Below are positions 50,777 to 59,272 of a stretch of DNA of 64,000 bases, piece by piece. A model generated the notes under the pieces. That model saw nothing but the letters and a program-made list of their open reading frames with translations, was not told the origin of the DNA and ran no database searches. This DNA comes from Microbacterium sp. BR1. Its GTDB lineage: Bacteria > Actinomycetota > Actinomycetes > Actinomycetales > Microbacteriaceae. Location of the stretch: the NCBI RefSeq assembly GCF_002812725.1, contig NZ_NMUN01000004.1, positions 62,001 to 126,000 on the forward strand. The letters are read 5' to 3'. Numbering within the stretch: position 1 is the stretch's first letter; every line of letters begins with the position of its first letter. Made by a program: the position numbers and the translations under genes.

Positions 50777-51729
50777 ACGCGGGAGTGTTCGGCGCCGCTC
50801 CGCTCAGTTCCCTGGCGCTCGCGGTCGTGCTCGGCACGGCGTTCGGGCTGGGCGCCTGGTTTCTGATCGCACTGTTGCCACGGTGGCGGGCGCTTCCGCT
50901 CGAGCGCCGCATCGCGCCGTATGTGCGCGACGTGACGGATCCCCGGGGCATGACCCCGTGGCTGACGACGGATGCCTGGGCGTCACCGACCATCGGACGT
51001 GCTTTCGCGGCAGCGGGCATCCGGTTCGCGGCACTCTTCGGCGGTTCGGCGACCATCGCGCGGAGGCTGGCGCAGGCCGGTCGTGCGGGTGGCGTCGAGG
51101 GATTCCGGGCGCGGCAGTTGGCGTGGGGCATCGGTGGCCTGCTCGTCGGCTCGGTCGTGCTGATCGGGGTGTCGCTCGCCGGGGGGTTCACCCCGGTCGT
51201 CGTGGCCGTGCCCGCTATCGCGGCGCTGGCGGGGGTCGTGCTGTGCGATGTTCTGTTGCAGCGCGCCGCCGCGGCCCGGCGGGCGCGGCTCCAGGAGGAG
51301 CTCCCGCCGGTGCTCGAGTTCTTGGGGTTGTGTCTCGCCGCGGGCGAGAGCCTGCTCGATGCGCTTCGTCGTGTCGGATCGATCGGCAGCGGGGAGTTGT
51401 CGCGCGAACTGGCCGGGGTCGTTCTCGAGGCCGGCACCGGGTCGTCGCTCGGCGAGTCGCTCGGGGCGCTGTCGCGTCGGCTCGAGCTTCCCGCCTTCTC
51501 TCGGGCCGTCGATCAACTCGTCGCGGCGCTCGATCGTGGTGCCCCGCTCGTACACGTCCTGCAGGCTCAGGCGCACGATGCGCGCGAGGCTGCGCGACAC
51601 GAGCTGATCGAGCGGGCCGGGCGCTCCGAGATCCTGATGCTCGTACCGCTCGTCTTCCTCATCCTTCCCCTGTCCGTGATCTACGCCGTCTATCCGGGCG
51701 TCTTCATGCTGCGCCTCGGGCTCGGCTGA
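50773..51729 (+). CDS. tadC: Tad inner-membrane platform protein TadC (type II secretion F domain)
   Basis: A 318-residue membrane protein paired with TadB. After two N-terminal helices and a cytoplasmic linker, the GspF domain reads LQEELPPVLEFLGLCLAAGESLLDALRRVGSIGSGELSREL and LPAFSRAVDQLVAALDRGAPLVHVLQAQAHDAREAARHELIERAGRSEI, then a final helix ILMLVPLVFLILPLSVIYAVYPGVFML. The start at 50773 is fixed by the ATGA overlap with tadB. The next gene starts 21 bases downstream with its own ribosome site. Confidence 0.9.
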   Translation: MNAGVFGAAPLSSLALAVVLGTAFGLGAWFLIALLPRWRALPLERRIAPYVRDVTDPRGMTPWLTTDAWASPTIGRAFAAAGIRFAALFGGSATIARRLAQAGRAGGVEGFRARQLAWGIGGLLVGSVVLIGVSLAGGFTPVVVAVPAIAALAGVVLCDVLLQRAAAARRARLQEELPPVLEFLGLCLAAGESLLDALRRVGSIGSGELSRELAGVVLEAGTGSSLGESLGALSRRLELPAFSRAVDQLVAALDRGAPLVHVLQAQAHDAREAARHELIERAGRSEILMLVPLVFLILPLSVIYAVYPGVFMLRLGLG

Positions 51730-51750
51730 CCGCTCAACGAAAGGACCGAC

Positions 51751-51963
51751 ATGTATGCAACAGCCGCCTCGACGATCACCCGCGGAGTGCTCGCCGCCCG
51801 CCGCCGCCTTGCGGACACCGTGCACGACGAGCGTGGTGACGTACCCGGCTGGGTATTGATCACGCTGATGACAGCAGGATTGGTCGTGCTGATCTGGGCA
51901 CTCGCAGGACCGGCCCTCGGCCAGCTGTTCCAGCAGGCGATCGCGCGCGTCTCGGGTCTTTGA
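51751..51963 (+). CDS. Putative Flp-like pilin of the Tad operon
   Basis: A 70-residue protein with a basic N-terminus (TRGVLAARRRLADTVHDERGD) and one hydrophobic helix (VPGWVLITLMTAGLVVLIWALAGPALG), the shape of a class III pilin precursor. The glutamate at +5 and the A-E-Y motif usual in Flp or DUF4244 pilins are missing, so prepilin processing at R-G-D/V-P is uncertain. Position (after tadC, before the TadE-like genes) matches where the pilin gene lies in mycobacterial tad loci. Ribosome site GAAAGGA before the ATG. Confidence 0.65.
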   Translation: MYATAASTITRGVLAARRRLADTVHDERGDVPGWVLITLMTAGLVVLIWALAGPALGQLFQQAIARVSGL

Positions 51964-51970
51964 CCCGCTG

Positions 51971-52381
51971 ATGGCTCTGCGGAATCGCCGGCTCGGCGGC
52001 CTCGTTCTCGACTCGCGTGGTTCCGCGCCCGTCGAGTTCGTGCTCGTGGGGGTGGTCCTGACGGTTCTGACCCTCGCGATCATCCAGTTCGGCGTGGCCG
52101 TCTACGTGCGAAACGTGGTGCACGACGCCGCGGTCGAGGGCGCACACCGGGCGGCGCTCGCCGACACGAGCCTCTCGGAGGGTGTCGCGCGCACGCGAGA
52201 GATCATCACGAGGACGGTCGGCGGGGCATTCGCCGAGGATGTCTCGGCGCGAGACAGCGACCGCCTCGGGTACCCGGCGGTCGAGGTGACGGTGCGGACG
52301 ACGCTGCCGCTGGTCGGCCTGATCGGTGTGCCGTGGGCGCTGGAGGTGAGCGCGTATGCACCCGCGGAGACTCTGGACTAG
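51971..52381 (+). CDS. tadE: TadE-like pseudopilin
   Basis: A 136-residue protein with the TadE N-terminus: RRLGGLVLDSRGSAPVEFVLVGVVLTVLTLAIIQFGVAVYVRNVVHDAAVEGAHRAAL, where the prepilin-like site R-G-S/A-P-V-E-F with Glu at +5 leads into the membrane helix. The C-terminal half is an extracytoplasmic beta domain. It begins 7 bases after the pilin-like gene. TadE and TadF are minor pseudopilins that help pilus biogenesis. Confidence 0.85.
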   Translation: MALRNRRLGGLVLDSRGSAPVEFVLVGVVLTVLTLAIIQFGVAVYVRNVVHDAAVEGAHRAALADTSLSEGVARTREIITRTVGGAFAEDVSARDSDRLGYPAVEVTVRTTLPLVGLIGVPWALEVSAYAPAETLD

Positions 52382-52883
52382 GGGGACAGTCCGGCGTGCA
52401 GGACGGTCGCGGCGGGGTTCGCTCGGGAGTGATGAGCGGTGCGCGCTTCGAGACGACGAGCGTGGCTCGGCGCCCCTCGAGTTCATCGTCGTCGGGCTGC
52501 TTCTGCTCGTGCCGTTGGTGTACCTGATCGCGTCCCTCGGCGTGATCCAGTCGCACGCATTGGGCGTCGAATCGGGGGCTCGACACCTGGCGCGGGCCAT
52601 CGCGATGGCACCGGATACAGCGAGCGCCGATGCCCGCGCGGCCGCGATCCTTCGGACGACCGCCGACGAGTACGGCATCGACGCGAGCGGAATGGACGTC
52701 GGTTTCGCGTGCTTCCCGGCGGGCGGTGAGTGTCCGCGCGCCGGGGCGACGATGGTCGTCTCGGTGGCCGCGCGGGTGCCGTTGCCCCTCGTGCCGCCGG
52801 TCCTGGGTCTCGACCGAATCGCGAGCGTGCCCGTGTCGGCGACGGCTGTACACAAGGTCTCACGGTTCTGGCGGGCCGAATGA
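52356..52883 (+). CDS. TadE/TadF-like pseudopilin
   Basis: A 175-residue protein with the same class of N-terminal signal: RDDERGSAPLEFIVVGLLLLVPLVYLIASLGVIQSHALGVESGARHLAR. The pattern G-S-A-P-L-E-F shows Glu at +5. A pair of cysteines (GFACFPAGGECP) may form a disulfide outside the membrane. The annotated ATG at 52356 lies inside tadE (26-base overlap) and gives an unusually long 36-residue leader; the true start may be further in at a less common codon. Its stop overlaps the next start (ATGA). Confidence 0.78.
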   Translation: MHPRRLWTRGTVRRAGRSRRGSLGSDERCALRDDERGSAPLEFIVVGLLLLVPLVYLIASLGVIQSHALGVESGARHLARAIAMAPDTASADARAAAILRTTADEYGIDASGMDVGFACFPAGGECPRAGATMVVSVAARVPLPLVPPVLGLDRIASVPVSATAVHKVSRFWRAE

Positions 52884-53368
52884 ACGTCGCGATACGACGT
52901 ATGCGTGACACGCTCACGGGCATCGCACGACGTGTCGGGCGCCACGGCTCCGACTCACACGTCGACCCGGATGACGAGGGCTCCGTCATGCTCCTGACCC
53001 TGGGATACGCGGTGCTCGCGATTGCTCTGATCCTGGTCGGGGCGAACGCCGCGAGCCTGTACCTCGCGCAGAAGCGTGTCGATTCGGTGGCGGATGCCGC
53101 GGCCTTGGCCGGTGCCGACGGGTTTGCGCTGGTACTGCAGGACGGTCAGCCGCGCGCGATCCTGACCGACGAGGGCGTGCGATCGCAGGCGAGTGCCCTG
53201 GTCGGTATCGCGGGGTCGGGGGTCTCGCTGGTGTCGGCGACGACGCCGGACGGCGTCTCGGCGCGGGTGACGGTGGCGGCGACGTGGCATCCGATTCTGT
53301 TCTCGGTGTTCGTTCCCGCGGGAGTCGCGCTCGACGCGACCGCGACCAGCCGGACAGCGGTCGATTGA
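52880..53368 (+). CDS. TadG-like pilus assembly protein (short form)
   Basis: A 162-residue protein with the Tad_N helix EGSVMLLTLGYAVLAIALILVGANAASLYLAQKRVDSVADAAALAGADG, found at the N-terminus of TadG-type proteins and of the mycobacterial Rv3654c type. The large von Willebrand-type domain of classical TadG is absent, so this is the short actinobacterial version. The helix is preceded by a 35-residue basic/acidic N-terminus. Start fixed by the ATGA overlap. Last gene of the tad operon. Confidence 0.8.
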   Translation: MNVAIRRMRDTLTGIARRVGRHGSDSHVDPDDEGSVMLLTLGYAVLAIALILVGANAASLYLAQKRVDSVADAAALAGADGFALVLQDGQPRAILTDEGVRSQASALVGIAGSGVSLVSATTPDGVSARVTVAATWHPILFSVFVPAGVALDATATSRTAVD

Positions 53369-53423
53369 CGGGTCGCCAAGAGCCTGTCTTTGCATCGGGG
53401 CGCGGCCGGTCCAAGCTGGGCAG

Positions 53424-54377
53424 GTGAAAGCACGCCTGCCCGAACCATCCGGGTCCTCCGGTCGTGACCTCGCCCTGGCGATCGACATCGGGGGCACCAA
53501 GGTCGAGGCCGCGCTCATCGACCGCGGCGGGCGGCGGGTGCCGGGGTCATCCTTCCGCGAGCCCACCGGCACCACGATCACGCGGTCGGGGCTCGAAAAG
53601 GCGGTGCTGAGCGCCGCGACGCGTGCCTTCGAGGCCCGGCCCGCGGACGGCGATGTGATCGGGATCGGCGTCGGCTCGGCGGGACCGATCGACCTGGTCA
53701 CAGGCACGATCGCGCCTCTCAACATGCCGGGCGCGGACGGGGCCGAGGTCCGCTCCGTCATCGGCGCGAGATTCGCACCCCTGCCAGTGCGGATGGCGCT
53801 GGATGGCAGCTGTATCGCGCTCGCCGAGTATCGCTTCGGCGCGGCACGCGGGGCGCTGAGCGCGCTCGCGCTCATCGTGTCGACGGGTGTCGGTGGCGGG
53901 TTCATCGTCAACGGCCAGCCGACTCTCGGCCGCAGCGGCAACGCCGGGCATATCGGTCAGCTGCGGTTACGCGAGCGCCTCGACGCGGACCCGTTCGCAG
54001 GCACGGTCGAATCGCTCGGCTCGGGACCGCGCACCGTCGCCTGGGCGCGCGAACAGGGGTGGGATGGCGCCACGGGTGAGGAACTCGCGGTCTCTTACGC
54101 CAGCGGCGACCCGATCGCCCACGCCGCGGTGCAACGCTCGGCACGCGCCGTCGGGGAGGCGATCTCGGGCGCGTCGACACTGCTCGACCTCGATATCGCC
54201 GTGGTCGCCGGGGGATTCTCGAACGTCGCCCGTGACTACGTCGACCTGGTGCAGCGATTCGCCGACGAGTCCAGCGTCCTGCCGTACGCCCGGCGCGTCC
54301 GCGTCGTGCCGAGCGGGCTGAGTGGCGACGGCCCGATCGTCGGGGCCGCCACGCTGGCGCTGTTCGCCGACGACTGA
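53424..54377 (+). CDS. ROK-family protein lacking the zinc-binding cysteines
   Basis: A 317-residue member of the ROK (repressor, ORF, kinase) family, mostly sugar kinases such as glucokinase. It has no N-terminal helix-turn-helix, so a kinase role is favoured. ATP-binding LAIDIGGTKVEAAL and the ROK signature LIVSTGVGGGFIVNGQPTLGRSGNAGHIGQL are clear, but the C-x-C-G-x-x-G-C zinc loop that normally follows G-H-I-G is missing (LRERLDADPFAGTVES stands there). It may have lost metal support or have a different substrate. GTG start, weak promoter CAAGCT nearby. It converges on an MFS gene. Confidence 0.85.
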   Translation: MKARLPEPSGSSGRDLALAIDIGGTKVEAALIDRGGRRVPGSSFREPTGTTITRSGLEKAVLSAATRAFEARPADGDVIGIGVGSAGPIDLVTGTIAPLNMPGADGAEVRSVIGARFAPLPVRMALDGSCIALAEYRFGAARGALSALALIVSTGVGGGFIVNGQPTLGRSGNAGHIGQLRLRERLDADPFAGTVESLGSGPRTVAWAREQGWDGATGEELAVSYASGDPIAHAAVQRSARAVGEAISGASTLLDLDIAVVAGGFSNVARDYVDLVQRFADESSVLPYARRVRVVPSGLSGDGPIVGAATLALFADD

Positions 54378-54418
54378 GCTCGCTCATGTGCTGCCCCGTA
54401 GCACCCCCCCCAGAGCGC

Positions 54419-54456
54419 GGGGCCTGGGGGTGTGGGGCCTGGGGGTGCGGGGCCTG
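54419..54456. repeat. 15-bp tandem repeat between convergent genes
   Basis: GGGGCCTGGGGGTGT (54419-54433), GGGGCCTGGGGGTGC (54434-54448) and a partial third copy (54449-54456). The C-run at 54402-54410 can pair with the G-runs, so a stem may form between the ROK and MFS stops. Confidence 0.8.
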
Positions 54457-54458
54457 CG

Positions 54459-55820
54459 TCAGCGCACGCGGGGGACGAACCGCGGCACGTACCGTGCGAA
54501 GGCGGCCGCGCCCACGACACCGATCACGCCGATCAGGGCCACCGCGCCTCCGATCGACCAGACGGCGGTCACACCCGAGACGAGCAGCGGGGTCACCGCG
54601 CCGCCCGCGTCGGTCAGCGTGCGCCACGAACCGAGGAACGGTGCGGGGTTCGACTTGGGCGCGACGTCCGCTCCGAGTGTGAGCAGGATGCCGCTCGAGA
54701 GGCCGTTGCCGACGCTCAGCACCATGGCGAACGCGGCGAACCACATCGACGCGTCGTCGAGGTCGTGCGTCACGGACAGGGCGAGGAACCCGCCGCCCAT
54801 CAGCACCATCGACGGCAGCACGGCCCAGAGGCGCCCGAACCGGTCCATGATCTGCCCGCTGACGTAGAACAGGGCGAAGTCGATGGCGCCCGAGATGCCG
54901 ACGACGAGTGCGATGGTCGAGGCATCCAGCCCGATCGAGAGGCCCCACAGCGGCAGCACGAGCTGACGCGCCGACCGCACGGACGACAGGGATGCCGCGG
55001 CCAGACCGAGCCGCACCAGCACGCCCCGGTTGTGCCACATCGTGCGGAGCACGCCGATGCGCTCGGATGTCGGGATCGCACCCGTGACGGCCTCGCCCGT
55101 GTCTTCCGGTTCGATATCGGTCCGCTCGACGCCGCCGGGCTCCGTCGCGTGGGCACCCGAGTCATCCATCTCGTCCCCGCGCGCCTCTTCGGCCGCGAGT
55201 CGCGCCTCGGGATCCGGGCCCAGCAGCACGAGCAGGGCGGTGCCGATCAGGCAGATGCCGAAGAACCAGAGCGTCGCGTCCTCGGTGCCGAAGATCGCGA
55301 GCAGCGCGGCGGCGATGAACGGGCCGACGAACATGCCGAGGCGGAACGTGCCGCCGAGCAGTGACAGGGCGCGGGCCCGGTAGGCGAGAGGCACGCGCGT
55401 GGTCATGAACGAGTGCCGCGCCAGCCCGAAGACCGCGGCGCACAGCCCGATCAGCAGGACGGATGCCATGAGCACCCCGATGTTCGGGGCGACGAGCGCG
55501 CCCGCCACACCGAGCATGGCGATCCCGAGCGCGATCGCCATCGACAGGCGCTCGCCGATGCGGGCGACGGCCCATCCGGCGGGCAGGTTGCCGACCAGTT
55601 GACCGACGACCAGAGCGGATGCCACGAGCCCGGCGACCGCGATGTCGGCGCCGAGTCGCGCCGCCAGCACGGGCAGCAGTGGCAGCACGGCGCCCTCGCC
55701 GACGGCGAAGAGCACGGTCGGTCCGTAGATCATCGGGGCGAAGCGCCCGAGCACCGCCGCGGTCTCTCGACGAGAACCGTCGCCCGGGGGAGGCGAGGGA
55801 GGGCGATAGGTCACGTGCAT
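54459..55820 (-). CDS. MFS transporter
   Basis: A 453-residue major facilitator with twelve predicted helices: [39 protein letters not shown] as helix 1-2, [24 protein letters not shown] (the loop 2-3 G-x-x-x-D/E-R motif), then the central cytoplasmic loop 205-245 that is long and acidic ([19 protein letters not shown]). No substrate signature was found. ATG at 55820 is divergent from prfB with only 20 bases between the two start codons, so their -10 boxes overlap (AGTCTGGACT). Confidence 0.85.
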   Translation of the reverse strand: MHVTYRPPSPPPGDGSRRETAAVLGRFAPMIYGPTVLFAVGEGAVLPLLPVLAARLGADIAVAGLVASALVVGQLVGNLPAGWAVARIGERLSMAIALGIAMLGVAGALVAPNIGVLMASVLLIGLCAAVFGLARHSFMTTRVPLAYRARALSLLGGTFRLGMFVGPFIAAALLAIFGTEDATLWFFGICLIGTALLVLLGPDPEARLAAEEARGDEMDDSGAHATEPGGVERTDIEPEDTGEAVTGAIPTSERIGVLRTMWHNRGVLVRLGLAAASLSSVRSARQLVLPLWGLSIGLDASTIALVVGISGAIDFALFYVSGQIMDRFGRLWAVLPSMVLMGGGFLALSVTHDLDDASMWFAAFAMVLSVGNGLSSGILLTLGADVAPKSNPAPFLGSWRTLTDAGGAVTPLLVSGVTAVWSIGGAVALIGVIGVVGAAAFARYVPRFVPRVR

Positions 55821-55826
55821 CCACGT

Positions 55827-55832
55827 TAGTCT
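55827..55832 (+). promoter_or_regulatory. -10 box of prfB, overlapping the divergent MFS promoter
   Basis: TAGTCT lies 8 bases before the prfB ATG at 55841; the same partly palindromic sequence AGTCTGGACT reads as CAGACT 7 bases before the MFS start on the other strand. The two genes cannot be started independently without competition. Confidence 0.5.
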
Positions 55833-55840
55833 GGACTGTC

Positions 55841-56950
55841 ATGCTCGACTTCGATCTCTCCGCCGAAATTCAGGCCCTCCGTGCCACCTTCGCCGATATT
55901 CAGGCGGTGGTGGACGTCGACGCACTCCGGAAAGAGATCGAGCGGCTGAGCGATGCCGCCGGCGCGCCGGATCTCTGGGACGACCCGGATGCCGCACAGA
56001 AGGTGACGAGCGCGCTCAGCCACCGTCAGTCCGAGCTCGCGCGCATCGATTCCGTCGAGAGCCGCCTGGACGACCTCGAGGTGCTCGTGGGGCTCGCGCT
56101 CGAGATGGACGACGAGGAGTCCGCCGAAGAGGCTCGCAAGGAGCTCGCCGAGCTGACCGAGACGATCGGCCAGCTCGAGGTGCAGACGCTCCTCGACGGC
56201 GAGTACGACCCGCGGGGCGCGGTCGTCACGATCCGCTCCGGCGCCGGCGGGGACGACGCGACGGACTTCGCCGAGATGCTCATGCGCATGTACCTGCGCT
56301 GGGCCGAGCGTCACAAGTACCCCGTCAAGGTCATGGACACGTCCTACGCCGAGGGTGCGGGCATCAAGTCCGCGACCTTCGAGATCGACGCCCCCTACGC
56401 CTACGGCACCCTGTCAGTCGAGGCGGGCACGCACCGTCTCGCCCGCATCAGCCCGTTCGGTTCGGCCGACAAGCGCCAGACGTCGTTCGCCGCGGTCGAG
56501 GTCATCCCCGTCATGGAGGAGGCCGTCGAGGTCGATGTTCCTGAGGGCGACATCCGCGTAGACGTGTTCCGCTCGTCGGGCCCGGGCGGTCAGTCGGTCA
56601 ACACGACCGACTCAGCCGTGCGCATCACCCACCTTCCGACCGGGCTCGTCGTGTCGATGCAGAACGAGAAGTCGCAGATCCAGAACCGTGCCGCTGCCAT
56701 GCGCGTGCTGCAGACGCGCCTCATGCTGCTGCAGCGCGAAGAAGAAGCGGCGAAGAAGAAGGAGCTCGCGGGTGTCATCACCGCGAGCTGGGGCGACCAG
56801 ATGCGGTCGTACTTCCTCTACGGACAGCAGCTCGTCAAGGACCTCCGCACCGGGTACGAGGTCGGGAACCCCGCGGCGGTCTTCGATGGCGACCTCGACG
56901 GGCTGATCGCGGCGGGCATCCGCTGGCGCAAGCGTCCCGTCGACGACTGA
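55841..56950 (+). CDS. prfB: Peptide chain release factor 2
   Basis: RF2 ends translation at UGA and UAA. The 369-residue protein has the stop-reading tripeptide SPF ([16 protein letters not shown]) and the catalytic GGQ ([24 protein letters not shown]). The reading frame is continuous: the programmed +1 frameshift that controls prfB in many bacteria is absent, as is common in high-GC actinobacteria. The ATG at 55841 is chosen from the -10 box and the family start [12 protein letters not shown]. Followed by ftsE-ftsX-smpB in the order conserved in the phylum. Confidence 0.97.
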   Translation: MLDFDLSAEIQALRATFADIQAVVDVDALRKEIERLSDAAGAPDLWDDPDAAQKVTSALSHRQSELARIDSVESRLDDLEVLVGLALEMDDEESAEEARKELAELTETIGQLEVQTLLDGEYDPRGAVVTIRSGAGGDDATDFAEMLMRMYLRWAERHKYPVKVMDTSYAEGAGIKSATFEIDAPYAYGTLSVEAGTHRLARISPFGSADKRQTSFAAVEVIPVMEEAVEVDVPEGDIRVDVFRSSGPGGQSVNTTDSAVRITHLPTGLVVSMQNEKSQIQNRAAAMRVLQTRLMLLQREEEAAKKKELAGVITASWGDQMRSYFLYGQQLVKDLRTGYEVGNPAAVFDGDLDGLIAAGIRWRKRPVDD

Positions 56951-57006
56951 ACCCGATCCATCCGCCGCGCCCGGGTGTCGCTCGGGGGCCACGGCGCGGA
57001 CGCGCT

Positions 57007-57012
57007 TAGGCT
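57007..57012 (+). promoter_or_regulatory. -10 box of ftsE
   Basis: TAGGCT lies 9 bases before the ftsE ATG at 57022. Confidence 0.45.
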
Positions 57013-57021
57013 CGGATCGCC

Positions 57022-58245
57022 ATGATCAGGTTCGAAAGCGTCACCAAGACCTACCGCGGTTCATCGAAACCCGGACTCGCCGGAGTCGATTTCGAGGTGA
57101 AACGCGGCGAGTTCGTCTTTCTCGTCGGCGCATCCGGGTCCGGGAAGTCCACGTGCCTCAGGCTCGTGCTGCGTGAGGATGTCCCGTCCGCCGGCCGCGT
57201 CGTCGTGCTCGGCCGCGACGTCTCCACGCTCTCGAACGGCAAAGTGCCCTACTTCCGCCGCCACGTCGGCGCTGTGTTTCAGGACTTCCGGCTGCTGACC
57301 TCGAAGACCGTGTTCCAGAACGTGGCCTTCACGCTGCAGGTGACGGGTTCGTCGCGCGGATTCATCCAGCAGGCCGTGCCCGAGGCGCTCCAGCTCGTCG
57401 GACTGGCGGGAAAAGAGAAGCGTCTGCCCCACGAGCTCTCGGGTGGGGAACAGCAGCGCGTCGCGATCGCCCGAGCGATCGTCAACCGCCCGCAGGTGTT
57501 GCTCGCGGACGAGCCGACGGGAAACCTCGACCCCGCGACATCCATCGGCATCATGCAGTTGCTCGCCCGCATCAATGCGGGTGGCACGACGGTGCTGATG
57601 GCGACGCACGAGGCCGGCTTCGTCGACCAGATGCAGCGCCGCGTGATCGAGTTGTCGGCGGGCGAGATCGTGCGCGACGAGACGCACGGCGGCTACGGCG
57701 ACAGGTCGCAGCTGCCGCGTCTGGCACCCGAGGTCACACGCGGTGCGGAATCGATCGCCGCCCTCACCGCCGTGCTCGAACTGCAGCAGCGCGTGGCCGC
57801 GGGTGATGCGGGTCCCGCGACCGGGCCGCTCGAGGTCGCCGCGACCGCCGTCGATCTGGTCGCCGAGGCGGTCGGAGCGGATGCCCTGGGTCGGTCGGCA
57901 GCGCATGCCGAATCGGCACCTCCCACCGAGGTCGCGTCGTCTGCCGCGGTTCACGAGTCCGCTGCTCCGGCAGGTGCGCCGGATGGTGGGGCCACAGGGT
58001 CGAGGGATGCCGCGTCCGTTCCGACCGGCTCGATGGCCGAGTACGACCTGGAGCCCTCGGCAGAGCCGCTCACTCCCGCTGATCCACCCGTGGCCGAACA
58101 CGAGGCCGACGATGCCGAGCCGCCCCGCGCCTCGCTCACCGGGCCGATCGTCATCGACCTGCCCGACCTGCCCGAGGTCGGCATCGCCGATCGCCTGGGC
58201 CTCGGCGAACGCGATGAAGACGACACCGTGGGTTCGACCTCGTGA
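57022..58245 (+). CDS. ftsE: Cell-division ABC ATPase FtsE with a long C-terminal tail
   Basis: FtsE with FtsX forms an ABC-type complex that activates peptidoglycan hydrolases at the septum. The ATPase occupies residues 1-225: Walker A VGASGSGKSTCLRLVL, Q-loop FQDFRLL, signature LSGGEQQRVAIARAI and Walker B LLADEPTGNLD. At 407 residues it is about 180 longer than usual (near 229). The tail (about 228-407) is Ala/Glu/Pro-rich with VAA..AVDLVAEAVGADALG and DLPDLPEVGIADRLGLGERDEDD, predicted disordered and acidic at the end. The ftsX gene starts within the last codon (4-base overlap). Confidence 0.95.
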   Translation: MIRFESVTKTYRGSSKPGLAGVDFEVKRGEFVFLVGASGSGKSTCLRLVLREDVPSAGRVVVLGRDVSTLSNGKVPYFRRHVGAVFQDFRLLTSKTVFQNVAFTLQVTGSSRGFIQQAVPEALQLVGLAGKEKRLPHELSGGEQQRVAIARAIVNRPQVLLADEPTGNLDPATSIGIMQLLARINAGGTTVLMATHEAGFVDQMQRRVIELSAGEIVRDETHGGYGDRSQLPRLAPEVTRGAESIAALTAVLELQQRVAAGDAGPATGPLEVAATAVDLVAEAVGADALGRSAAHAESAPPTEVASSAAVHESAAPAGAPDGGATGSRDAASVPTGSMAEYDLEPSAEPLTPADPPVAEHEADDAEPPRASLTGPIVIDLPDLPEVGIADRLGLGERDEDDTVGSTS

Positions 58246-59156
58246 GGGTTCAGCTGATCCTGGCCGAGGCGTTCTCGGGCCTGCGGCGCAATGCCTCGAT
58301 GGTCATCTCGGTCGTGCTCGTCACGTTCGTGTCTCTGACGTTCGTCGGCGCCGCGATCCTGATGCAGATGCAGATCGGAACGATGAAGGACTACTGGGCC
58401 GAGCGTGCCCAGGTCGCCGTCTATATGTGCACCTCGATCTCGACCGGCGCGACGTGCGCCGACGGCGAGGCGACGCAGGAACAGGTCGACGCCGTCAGCG
58501 AAGCGCTGGTATCGCCCGCGCTGCAGCCCCTGATTCGCGAGACGCGTTTCGAGAACAGGGATGAGGCATACGCGGCGACGATCGAGCAGCTGGGCCCGGA
58601 ATACGCCGACGTCATCACACCCGACCAGGTCAACCAGACCTTCTACGTGAACCTCGTCGACCAGTCCCAGTCGGATGTCATCGTCGAGGCATTCAGCGGG
58701 ATGCAGGGCGTCGAGCAGGTGCAAGATCAGCTGCAATACCTCGAGCCGCTGTTCCAGGCGCTGACCGTGGCGACCTATATCGCCGTCGGCATCGCGGGGC
58801 TCATGCTGGTTGCGGCGGTGCTGTTGATCGCGACGACGATTCGCCTGTCGGCATACGCTCGACGGCGAGAGCTCGGCATCATGCGACTGGTGGGAGCATC
58901 CAACCGTTTCATTCAGACCCCCTTCATCCTGGAGGGCGTGCTCGCGGCGCTCGTCGGCTCGGCCCTCGCGAGCGTCGCGATCTGGGCTGGCATCGAGTTC
59001 GGGGTCGAAGGCTACCTGCGCGATCGAGTCGCCTTCATCACCACATGGGTGGGTGCGGGCGAACTCTGGATCGTGATTCCGGTGATCATCGCGCTCGGCG
59101 TCGTGCTCGCAGCGCTGTCGGCGGGTTTCGCCATCCGGCGCTGGCTGCGCGCGTAG
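58242..59156 (+). CDS. ftsX: Cell-division permease-like protein FtsX
   Basis: A 304-residue membrane partner of FtsE. One N-terminal helix ([24 protein letters not shown]), an extracytoplasmic domain of about 140 residues that binds hydrolase partners ([15 protein letters not shown] onward, with two cysteines in [10 protein letters not shown]), then three helices in the FtsX domain, including [34 protein letters not shown], the family signature. GTG start overlapping ftsE. The downstream smpB has its own promoter. Confidence 0.95.
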   Translation: MRVQLILAEAFSGLRRNASMVISVVLVTFVSLTFVGAAILMQMQIGTMKDYWAERAQVAVYMCTSISTGATCADGEATQEQVDAVSEALVSPALQPLIRETRFENRDEAYAATIEQLGPEYADVITPDQVNQTFYVNLVDQSQSDVIVEAFSGMQGVEQVQDQLQYLEPLFQALTVATYIAVGIAGLMLVAAVLLIATTIRLSAYARRRELGIMRLVGASNRFIQTPFILEGVLAALVGSALASVAIWAGIEFGVEGYLRDRVAFITTWVGAGELWIVIPVIIALGVVLAALSAGFAIRRWLRA

Positions 59157-59178
59157 GCGCTCGGGACCCTTGCCCTGA

Positions 59179-59184
59179 TAGACT
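59179..59184 (+). promoter_or_regulatory. -10 box of smpB
   Basis: TAGACT just after ftsX. The smpB ATG is 88 bases further on, so this gene, unlike many here, would have a real leader, containing a direct repeat. Confidence 0.5.
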
Positions 59185-59202
59185 GACCGGCTGCCGCACG
59201 GG

Positions 59203-59253
59203 CGGCACGGCAACGTCGGTTCGGCGCTGTCGGCACGGCAACGTCGGTTCGGC
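59203..59253 (+). repeat. 23-bp direct repeat in the smpB leader
   Basis: Bases 59203-59225 and 59231-59253 are identical (CGGCACGGCAACGTCGG followed by TTCGGC), with a third partial copy GGCAACGTC overlapping the end (59251-59259). It ends shortly before the GAGGAA ribosome site of smpB. Confidence 0.9.
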
Positions 59254-59272
59254 AACGTCAGCGAGGAACACC

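Noticed and set aside
55619..55840. An N-terminal extension of prfB, or a programmed frameshift
   Set aside because: The extension would be antisense to the MFS gene. The RF2 frame is continuous from 55841, so no frameshift is needed.
59203..59253. A possible CRISPR-like pair of repeats before smpB
   Set aside because: Only two copies with a 5-base spacer; it is a simple direct repeat.
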